Assembly (NCBI GenBank): GCA_936450465.1
Contig: OW388296.1
Span: forward strand, 36,480,586 to 36,544,585
DNA: 64,000 nt
Reading direction: 5' to 3'
Source of the DNA: Gibbula magus
Lineage: Eukaryota; Mollusca; Gastropoda; Trochida; Trochidae
The translations under genes and the position numbers were made by a program. Positions within the stretch are counted from its first letter, which is position 1, and each line of letters starts with the position of its first letter. Shown in pieces: positions 56,408 through 64,000 of the stretch. Below the pieces are notes generated by a model. The model saw only the letters and a program-made list of their open reading frames with translations, was not told where the DNA came from and made no database searches.

Positions 56408-58486
56408 ATGGACACATGGAGAGACAAATATGAAGCTTTGTTGAATGAAAATGGTACTAGGGGAACGCCTTCAGACATGTCTGCCACATATGAAAACCTG
56501 GAACAACCATTTAATAGTCCAATACAGTTAGAAGAAGTTAAGTGGGCTGTACATTCAGCGAAAAGAGGCAAGGCGACGGGTTGTGACGAAATTCCGGTTG
56601 ATGTGTTAAAGAATGGAAAGTGTACAACCTTTTTACTTGAAATGTTTAACAGTTGTTTCCTGAATGGGCGCACACCCACAGACTGGGCAAGGGGAATAAT
56701 TAACCCGATTCCAAAGTCATCGACGGCTGACAGATACGACCCCTTGAGTTATAGAGGCATTACGTTAACCAATTCATCATACAAGCTTTACTGTGCTATT
56801 TTGAACAACAGATTAAACAAGTTTGTAGAGAACAATGATCTGCTCTGTGATGAACAGAATGGTTTCCGGAAAGGAAGGTCCACTCAGGAACAGATATCAA
56901 TTTTAACTTCTGTAATAGAGTCAAGAAAATACAAGAAAAAACCAACCTTCACTGCTTTCATTGATTTTTATAAAGCTTACGACGGCATAAATAGGGAACT
57001 ACTGTGGGAAAAACTGCCAAAAGTTGGAGTACATGGACGACTTTTTAATGCTGTGACGTCAATATACCGGGATGTGAAATGCTGTGTAAGATTAAATGGG
57101 CAATTATCTCAATGGTTTGATGTTCACACTGGTCTGAAACAGGGATGTCTTTTATCGCCTCTATTGTTTAACATCTACATCAACGACCTCATTTTATCTC
57201 TGAAACAGCTAAAAATTGGAATCGATATTGGTGACGAAAAGGTGTGTGTACTTGCATATGCGGATGATCTAGTGCTAGTTGCAGAAAGTGAAAGTGACCT
57301 TAATCTTCTGTTGAACTGCTTAAACGTTTGGTGCCTCGATAACAGGATGAAGGTGAACCCAAAGAAATCGAAAGTCGTACACTTCAGGAATAAATCTGTT
57401 CCTATTACATCTTCAGTTTTCACTTGTGGATCTGATATTATGGTCACAGTCAGCAGCTACAATTATCTTGGTTTACTCCTCACTGAACATCTAGACTATT
57501 CATGCATGGCTAAAGCAGTTGCAAGTTCGGCAAACAGAGCACTAGGATTGTTGATACATAAATTCAAGACTTTGGGAGGAATGCAGTACCCAACATATAC
57601 GAAGCTATTCAATACGATAGTCTGGTCTGTTATAGACTATGGTGCGGCGATATGGGGTACCTCTAACCGACAGGCAATCAACGCCGTACAAAACCGAGCT
57701 ATGAGGTTTTTCATGGGGACATACAAGTTTACACACAACAACGCTGTAATAGGAGATATGGGCTGGATCCCACCAATCGTGAAGCAATGGGGCAGCGTCA
57801 CCAGGCTCTATTGTCGACTGAGTTGTCTGTCGCAAACGAGACTTTCTTCCCGAGTTTTCAAGTGGACAAGTGTTCTCACAAATGCAAATACAAGGAACTG
57901 GACATACAGAGTTAGAAGCCATTTTAAGAAAATAGGACATGGTCAATGGGCGGATTTTAAAAATGGAAACTTCACTAAACATGTTATAACATCGATAAAA
58001 GAGGCGGTTTTAAAGAACTTCTTAGAAGAATGGAAAACGGAAGTGACGAAACAAGAAGGGAGGAGAGGCGGGGGCAACAAGTTACGTCTATACAGCACTA
58101 TTAAACATGAATTTGGATGCGAGGACTACTTAAGAAAGAATCTTGCTTGTTCTCACAGGCGAGCGCTCGCTATGTTTCGTTGTGGAACTGCCCCTATCCA
58201 GATCGAACTCGGCAGATATACAAATATGCCACTGGAAAACAGAAGATGTTTTCACTGCCTTGATGTCATTGAAGATGAAGCCCATGTCATTCTTCATTGC
58301 CCCCTCTATATTTCAACCCGAGAAGCCCTTTTTAACACATGCCAAGCCAAATGGAGTTCTTTTAATTCTGTAACTGACCTGGAACGATTGTCTTTTATTT
58401 TAGCTAGCCCAAGTGTTTTTAGGGAAAGTGCCAGAAGCTGCAAACTTATTTTAGAACAACGACGAAAAATCTTAGCCAAACTTTGA
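56408..58486 (+). CDS. LINE ORF2 reverse transcriptase part, intact 693-codon frame
   Basis: Uninterrupted frame from ATG 56,408 (MDTWRDKYEALLNE) to TGA. RT motifs in order: TGCDEIPVDVLK, IINPIPKSS, YRGITLTNSSYKLYCAIL, EQNGFRKGRSTQEQISIL, AFIDFYKAYDGINRELLW, LKQGCLLSPLLFNIYINDL and the catalytic LAYADDLVLVAES near residue 291. VNPKKSKVVHF and the thumb/connector follow (VIDYGAAIWGT). A C-terminal Cys-His motif (CFHCLDVIEDEAHVILHCP) lies near residue 616. It is joined to the endonuclease by a one-base shift at 56,405. No RNase H is present. The RT looks functional, but the ORF2 as a whole is not. The clade was not determined. Confidence 0.88.
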   Translation: MDTWRDKYEALLNENGTRGTPSDMSATYENLEQPFNSPIQLEEVKWAVHSAKRGKATGCDEIPVDVLKNGKCTTFLLEMFNSCFLNGRTPTDWARGIINPIPKSSTADRYDPLSYRGITLTNSSYKLYCAILNNRLNKFVENNDLLCDEQNGFRKGRSTQEQISILTSVIESRKYKKKPTFTAFIDFYKAYDGINRELLWEKLPKVGVHGRLFNAVTSIYRDVKCCVRLNGQLSQWFDVHTGLKQGCLLSPLLFNIYINDLILSLKQLKIGIDIGDEKVCVLAYADDLVLVAESESDLNLLLNCLNVWCLDNRMKVNPKKSKVVHFRNKSVPITSSVFTCGSDIMVTVSSYNYLGLLLTEHLDYSCMAKAVASSANRALGLLIHKFKTLGGMQYPTYTKLFNTIVWSVIDYGAAIWGTSNRQAINAVQNRAMRFFMGTYKFTHNNAVIGDMGWIPPIVKQWGSVTRLYCRLSCLSQTRLSSRVFKWTSVLTNANTRNWTYRVRSHFKKIGHGQWADFKNGNFTKHVITSIKEAVLKNFLEEWKTEVTKQEGRRGGGNKLRLYSTIKHEFGCEDYLRKNLACSHRRALAMFRCGTAPIQIELGRYTNMPLENRRCFHCLDVIEDEAHVILHCPLYISTREALFNTCQAKWSSFNSVTDLERLSFILASPSVFRESARSCKLILEQRRKILAKL

Positions 58487-58745
58487 CCCCTTTTACCTTT
58501 TGTATATTCTATGTTCTTATATTGAAGTTATTATTTTATGAAAACGTATCGTTTTAATGTGAATATATATCTTACAAACTGTATTTACAACGTTTTTCAA
58601 CTTTAACCTTTTTATGTACACTTCTTTTAAAGACAATTAGTCTCTCATAACCCTTTTGTTAGGGTGGCTCATGTATTTTATATTGTATATTATATTTTAT
58701 GTAAATGAGGTGAGACTGAATAAACCATCTGTCTGTCTGTCTGTC
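58487..58745 (+). mobile_element. LINE 3' UTR and (CTGT)n tail
   Basis: Non-coding tail ending GTGAGACTGAATAAACC, then four CTGT repeats, the probable 3' terminus of the element. Confidence 0.8.
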
Positions 58746-60170
58746 TTCGTCTTGCCTTGCGTGTTTCTCACTTAAGCGTCTCGTCGTCTACGTTTTTGTG
58801 AGTTTACACTCTTGGTGTTTTTGGAGTAATTACCTATCGGAAGGGTTGTATTTCTTAGTGTCAGAACTCAGTTCTTACGATACGCTACTTAGGTGTTTTG
58901 CGTCAGTGATTTGCCTGTCATTCACCTCGTCTACACTACGCCTGCTAGTGTCTCGCCTATCGCTCACCTGCGTAAGTGACCCCACTGTCACTCACCTCGC
59001 CTTGATTACGCGTGTTAGTGACTTGCCTATCACTCACCTGTTCACTGATTGAGTGTCACTCAACTGTCGCGTTGTTACTTCACTATGTACTCTGCTTTTT
59101 GTACGAATTGCGGAGGTAGGAAGTCTGCCATCTGCTACACTACTTAGGTTTTCGCGTCAGTGACTCGACTGTCACTCGCCTTAGACCATTCGCCTGGTTC
59201 ACCATGGCTAGACAGTAGTGATATTGACTTGCACCCTTCGGGTTCGGAGTCGCTGCCTTCAACACTTTCGATAGTCTCCTTCGTCTTGCCTTGCGTGTTT
59301 CTCACTTAAGCGTCTCGTCGTCTACGTTTTTGTGAGTTTACACTCTTGGTGTTTTTGGAGTAATTAACTATCGGAAGGGTTGTTTTTGCTTAGTGTCAGA
59401 ACTTAGTTCTTACACTACACTACTTAGGTTTTCGCGTCAGTGACTCGACTGTCACTCGCCTTAGACCATTCGCCTTGTTCACCATGGCTAGACAGTAGTG
59501 ATATTGACTTGCACCCTTCGGGTTCGGAGTCGCTGCCTTCAACACTTTCGATAGTCTCCTTCGTCTTGCCTTGCGTGTTTCTCACTTAAGCGTCTCGTCC
59601 TCTACGTTTTTGTGAGTTTACACTCTTGGTGTTTTTGGAGTAATTAACTATCGGAAGAGTTGTTTTTGCTTAGTGTCAGAACTTAGTTCTTACACTACAC
59701 TACTTAGGTTTTCGCGTCAGTGACTCGACTGTCACTCGCCTTAGACCATTCGCCTGGTTCACCATGGCTAGACAGTAGTGATATTGACTTCGCACCCTTC
59801 GGGTTCGGAGTCGCTGCCTTCAACACTTTCGATAGTCTCCTTCGTCTTGCCTTGCGTGTTTCTCACTTAAGCGTCTCGTCGTCTACGTTTTTGTGAGTTT
59901 ACACTCTTGGTGTTTTTGGAGTAATTAACTATCGGAAGGGTTGTTTTTGCTTAGTGTCAGAACTTAGTTCTTACACTACACTACTTAGGTTTTCGCGTCA
60001 GTGACTCGACTGTCATTCACCTCGTCTACATTACGCAAGCTAGTAACTCGCCTGTCGCTCACCTGTGTAAGTGAACCAACTGTCACTCACATCGCCTAGG
60101 TTACGCGTGTAATTGACTCGTCTGTCACTCACATGTTAACTGAATTGAGTGTCACTCACCTGTCACTATC
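58746..60170 (+). repeat. 283-bp tandem array with longer outer units
   Basis: CTTCGTCTTGCCTTGCGTG starts at 58,744, 59,278, 59,561 and 59,843. The inner spacing is 282-283 bp and the first unit is 532 bp. The first and last units share an additional 160-bp GTCACTCACCTCGCC-rich segment absent from the inner ones. This is a 5' leader of a retroelement by context. Confidence 0.8.
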
Positions 60171-60830
60171 CGGATCCGCACTTGCTGTGTAGGAAGTGCA
60201 AAGACTTGTGTGAGGATGATCGTTGTGACGAGTGCGTCACTCTCTCCTCTTCAGACTTCCGAGCGTATGTTAAGGCCATTCGTAAGTCCGTCACCGATAG
60301 GGCTTTGTTTAAGAAGTGTTCTGCTACGTCGGGTTAATGTCGGGATGTGTCTCCCATTCGTCATCCATCTCCAGATCAGGTGGTGGACATTGTTCTCACC
60401 GAACGTACAGATGAGTTTGACCGTGACTCGTCGGTCTTATCCGAATCCGGTAGGGTTTTGAGAGATTCCCTCTCTCCCCCTTCGCGTTCGCGTTCTCGTC
60501 CTCAGTCTTGCGCTCGGTCTCGGATCTACCTACGGAAGTGCTGCCCGGACTTCACCACTCCCTACAATCTTGTAAGTTTTATTCTGCCTACCCTTTTCCC
60601 ACCCTTATTTACGTCCAACCTGTGGAGGCAATGGACCCAACTAAATCTCTACCTCTACCATTCCAAATTCCGCAAAATCTACCACACAAAAATCCAACGC
60701 AAAATTTAACGCGAATTTTCCCGAACACCAACCGGGTGTCAATCCAACGGGTAACTTTTATCCATCTCCTACCAATCAACCGCAATCCAAACGCAAGCGC
60801 ACTATTTCTTCGCGAACAATGAGCATGCAG
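60149..60830 (+). pseudogene. Gag-like zinc-finger frame of a retroelement (tentative)
   Basis: The open frame 60,149-60,337 has LLCRKCKDLCEDDRCDECV, a C2C2-type finger like those at the start of many DIRS/gypsy-type gag proteins. The next frames (from 60,347 and from 60,508) continue with an acidic stretch (VVDIVLTERTDEFDRDSS), an SRSRSRPQS run and a Pro/Asn-rich tail (NPTQNLTRIFPNTN). No protease or RT follows in the window. A small ATG peptide at 59,083 (MYSAFCTNCGGRKSAIC) inside the first repeat unit could be the lost beginning of the same protein. The family is uncertain. Confidence 0.45.
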
Positions 60831-61195
60831 CTCACTCTACACATCACTCAACTGAGCCCCCAGCTCACTACTCTCCTGCAACAACATCTCACATGTCAGC
60901 CTCACACTCGCAATCACCTGCAAGAACACCCAGTATGGTAACTTTCGTAATCCTTGCAGCTATCGTGGGACAACATCTTTCCAAGGTGTTAAGCCGTGAA
61001 AGGATCGGCTCAGTCCTCAACAGCCAAGGCTATTCATATACTCTCCTTTCCATGGAAACAATTTGAACTTAGTGCATATTGGGGTCAGGGATGTTTTCTG
61101 TCCTCTATTTCAAAATCTATCAAATATTTTTTCACCAAACTTGGTATGTGGTAAGACCTAGTGGTGGAGTGGTGCCTTTTGCTACTTAGGTTATT
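60831..61195. repeat. Dispersed repeat, left part
   Basis: From about 61,040 (TTCCATGGAAACAATTTGAA) to GTTATTCTGATTT. The same sequence recurs at 62,930-63,185, so the tandem array between them interrupted it. 60,831-61,040 is unassigned. Confidence 0.65.
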
Positions 61196-62690
61196 CTGAT
61201 TTGATCCCCCGCCAACATAGTTGGGGGGGATATTGAAATGGGCTCCGTCCGTCCGTCCGTTCGTCCGTCCCGATTTTGTTTCTGGAGCAGAACTCGAAAA
61301 CTATAAGACATATCTCAACAAAACAATCATCATGTCTAGATGTGCCTTTTGGGATTTTCAACTTCTTCGAGTTATTTTTTTTTACCGTTTCCATGGAAAT
61401 GTAACTTAGAATTTCGTTTCCGGAGCAGAACTCGAAAACCATAAGACATATCTCAACAAAACTAGGTGTGTGGAACAATCATCATGTGTAGATGTGCCTT
61501 TTGGGGTTTTCAACTTCTTCGAGTTATTTTTTTTGACCGTTTCCATGGAAATGTAACTTATAATTTCGTTTCCGGAACAGAACTCGAAAACTATAAGACA
61601 TATCTCAACGAAACTTTGTTTGTGGAACAATCATCATGTGTAAATGTGCCTTTTGGGGTTTTCAACTTCTTCGAGTTATTTTTTTTGACCGTTTCCATGG
61701 AAATGTAACTTAGAATTTCGTTTCCGGAACAGAACTCGAAAACTATAAGACATATCTCAACGAAACTTGGTGTGTGGAACAATCATCATGTGTAGATGTG
61801 CCTTTTGGGGTTTTCAACTTCTTAGAGTTATTTTTTTTGACCGTTTTCATGGAAATGTAACTTAGAATTTCGTTTCCGGAACAGAACTCGAAAACTATAA
61901 GACATATCTCAACGAAACTTGGTGTGTGGAACAATCATCATGTGTAGATGTGCCTTTTGGGGTTTTCAACTTCTTCGAGTTATTTTTTTTGACCGTTTCC
62001 ATGGAAATGTAACTTAGAATTTCGTTTCCGGAACAGAACTCGAAAACTATAAGACATATCTCAACGAAACTTGGTGTGTGGAACAATCATCATGTGTAGA
62101 TGTGCCTTTTGGGGTTTTCAACTTCTTAGAGTTATTTTTTTTGACCGTTTCCATGGAAATGTAACTTAGAATTTCGTTTCCGGAACAGAACTCGAAAACT
62201 ATAAGACATATCTCAACGAAACTTGGTGTGTGGAACAATCATCATGTGTAGATGTGCCTTTTGGGGTTTTCAACTTTTTAGAGTTATTTTTTTTTACCGT
62301 TTCCAGGGAAATGTAACTTAGAATTTCGTTTCCGGAACAGAACTCGAAAACTATAAGACATATCTCAACGAAACTTGGTGTGTGGAACAATCATTATGTG
62401 TAGATGTGCCTTTTGGGGTTTTCAACTTCTTAGAGTTATTTTTTTTGACCGTTTCCATGGAAATGTAACTTAGAATTTCGTTTCCGGAACAGAACTCGAA
62501 AACTATAAGACATATCTCAACGAAACTTTATGTGTGGAACAATCATCATGTGTAGATGTGCCTTTTGAGGTTTTCAACTTCTTCGAGTTATGTTTTTTTA
62601 CCGTTTCCATAGAAATGTTACCTAGAATTTTCTTTCCGGAACAGAACTCGAAAACTATAAGACATATCTCTTGGTGTGTGGAACAATCAT
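61196..62690 (+). mobile_element. 152-bp minisatellite element, about ten units
   Basis: Starts with GATCCCCCGCC/AACATAG/TTGGGGGGGAT (a short hairpin), then a leader with four CCGT(C) repeats (61,247-61,270). Units of 152 bp follow (GTTTCCGGAACAGAACTCG at 61,566, 61,718, 61,870 and so on), the first one shorter. Units from 61,560 to 62,480 are almost identical, which suggests recent expansion. It has the same layout as the 145-bp and 431-bp families. Confidence 0.85.
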
Positions 62691-62929
62691 CATGTGTAGA
62701 TGGGCCTGAAAGGCCCGATGGGCTTATGGCATTGCACGGTGTCCAGCTGTCTGTACACTTTTCGCATTTTGTCTTCTTCTCCAGAACCACTTTGTCTAAG
62801 GAGTTGAAATTTTGTGTGTTGTGTTTAGTTGAAAAAAGGTTCATAGTCACTGTTATTCAAAAACTATTCTTCAATAAATTTTCCCAAAGGCGGGGCATAT
62901 GGCCGACTCTGTCTGCTTGTTTTGATTGG
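62691..62929 (+). repeat. Leader relic of the 145-bp element family
   Basis: GGGCCTGAAAGGCCCGATGG then GGCTTATGGCATTG, CACTTTTCGCATTT and CTTCTTCTCCAGAACCA repeat the order of the 6,252 leader, without a minisatellite. Confidence 0.6.
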
Positions 62930-63190
62930 TTTTCTGGTTTCCATTGAAACAGTTTTAACTTAGTGCTTGAGGGGGTAGTGACCTTTTCCGGCCTCTTTCT
63001 CAAAATCTATGCAATATTTATTCATGATACTTGTTGTGTGGTTAGACCTAGTGTTGGAGTGGTGCCTTTTGCTACTTATGTTATTCTGATTTTTAAATGT
63101 TTTCTGGTTTCCATTGAAACAGTTTGAACTTAGTGCATAAAGGGATAAGGAACCTTTTCAGACATCTATCTCAAAATCATAAGTGAAAAA
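62930..63190. repeat. Dispersed repeat, right part (two partial units)
   Basis: Contains TTTCCATTGAAACAGTTT twice (62,938 and 63,107) and GGAGTGGTGCCTTTTGCTAC as at 61,160. Counterpart of 61,040-61,195. Confidence 0.65.
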
Positions 63191-63483
63191 AATAAAGTCA
63201 AGAGGACTGAATTGGAAACTGGATTGAAAGTTGGAGCGGGGGACATCACAGTGCATCACATGCACATATTTCTAGTTACAACTTTTCCTGTTTGTCAATT
63301 TCTTTGGACATTAGGATTGCTTTACTCTTGTCTGAATGATTTTATTATAAAAATCCATTTGAAAATTATGAATTATGTCTACAGATATTGGCCACAATAA
63401 AATATTAACATGGGCTCTCTGATTGATTATTTTTTAAAATACTGTCTCTATCACTCACTTTATCAATAACACTATATTTGCAG
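63191..63483. other. Unassigned, possible intron end
   Basis: No features apart from an acceptor-like CACTATATTTGCAG at its end. Confidence 0.4.
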
Positions 63484-63674
63484 AACATGTGGATTTCCTC
63501 AAGGATGCCAACTCTACAAGCTGCCCATGGAGGACTACAAAAGACTCACTTTTGCAGACTCAGCATTTTTCACCCCCAGTTCAAAGAAAAAAGAGGAGAG
63601 GAGCTTGATACAAGCTGAATGAATGTTGATGCTGGTCACAATGATATTACCTCAGACCTTGCGTTTAAAATAAA
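63484..63674 (+). CDS. Possible terminal exon of an unknown host gene
   Basis: After TTTGCAG at 63,483 an open frame reads TCGFPQGCQLYKLPMEDYKR and then LTFADSAFFTPSSKKKEERS, ending LIQAE and TGA 63,620-63,622. AATAAA follows at 63,669-63,674. The composition (charged, Ser/Lys-rich end) is protein-like and unlike the surrounding AT-rich DNA. No upstream exon is visible before the repeats, so it might be an orphan piece. I do not recognise the family. Confidence 0.35.
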
Positions 63675-64000
63675 CATTATGATGCTGCATCGGATCAACT
63701 TTCATGAAGATCGAAGGGAAATACATGAATGATTTGGCTTGCTTGAATGAAATATTTTCTTGATTTATATTGTTTTTAAATCATAAATTTTTTAGGCATT
63801 TTGACAGTTCTACATTACTTATGTTAAGAAATTGAACTGAAAACGAATTGAATCATTTTCTTCATTTCGATAACACTGTCATAATCAGACTGCCATTTGA
63901 AAAACTTTTTATTATTTGATCCTGTAACCAACACAATATCCGTTCATGAACTGTTTATAAATTTATCATATTTATAGGTATATTATATTTAATCAACAAA
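63675..64000. other. AT-rich end of window, nothing recognised
   Basis: No coding frame, repeat end or RNA gene seen. Confidence 0.5.

Noticed and set aside
61191..62390. Repeated 63-codon minus-strand frames beginning MFHTPSFVEICL
   Set aside because: They are the translation of one strand of the 152-bp array; each unit stops and restarts identically, as expected for a non-coding minisatellite.

Overview
The window is non-bacterial, intron-style animal DNA that is almost entirely repetitive. The best guess is a marine mollusc, probably a gastropod close to abalone. The guess rests on the short SINE/LINE tail ending in a GCGGCGTTAA-like segment plus (ACTC)n at about 46,265 and 48,347, which I remember as very common in abalone sequence, and on the mix of BEL/Pao, Ty3/gypsy, CR1/L2-like LINEs and minisatellite-bearing non-autonomous elements. 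No intact host gene is visible. Three exon-like fragments are the only hints of host coding sequence, and all are tentative.

Layout. (1) 1-18,669: a segment of about 6.9 kb in three head-to-tail copies (1-6,794; 6,795-11,792; 11,793-18,669). Copy 2 is about 1.88 kb shorter because of an internal deletion. Each unit carries a RecQ-like helicase fragment on the minus strand, a 5'-truncated LINE with reverse transcriptase and RNase H, an exon-like 74-codon stretch, a long inverted repeat that encloses a second RecQ-like helicase fragment, a second inverted repeat, a 137-bp hairpin, and two minisatellite-bearing elements at the unit junction. (2) 18,670-20,131: an expanded 145-bp minisatellite element. 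(3) 20,132-23,838: dispersed repeats, hairpins and a tRNA-derived SINE. (4) 23,839-29,887: a complete Ty3/gypsy-type LTR retrotransposon with 222-bp LTRs, a 5-bp target duplication, a gag-pol frame and a broken integrase. A second minisatellite-type element, rich in AGGTCA hexamers, is inserted in its leader. (5) 29,888-38,650: SINE, LINE scraps, a degenerate minus-strand gene of a PIN-like invertebrate family, another minisatellite element, and a LINE copy with a 5' inversion. (6) 38,654-39,833: a deleted Tc1-like transposon. (7) 39,915-46,989: a minus-strand BEL/Pao element with both LTRs, carrying a nested 59-bp SINE insertion. (8) 47,381-48,042: a reversed minisatellite element. (9) 48,548-53,066: a LINE whose N-terminal peptide contains a 2A ribosome-skipping motif, split by about 1.7 kb of hairpin and microsatellite DNA. 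(10) 53,836-58,745: a second LINE with ORF1 and a 693-codon reverse transcriptase frame. (11) 58,746-60,830: a 283-bp tandem array in front of a zinc-finger gag-like frame. (12) 61,196-62,690: a 152-bp tandem array nested in another repeat. (13) 63,484-63,674: a possible terminal exon with a polyadenylation signal.

The unifying theme is nested mobile DNA. The most interesting points are: (a) a non-autonomous element family with matching subterminal inverted repeats, a 3' hairpin and internal minisatellites, read here as Helentron/HINE-like, that also marks the segmental duplication boundaries; (b) captured RecQ-like helicase fragments, one inside a long foldback structure; and (c) a 2A peptide directly upstream of a LINE endonuclease.
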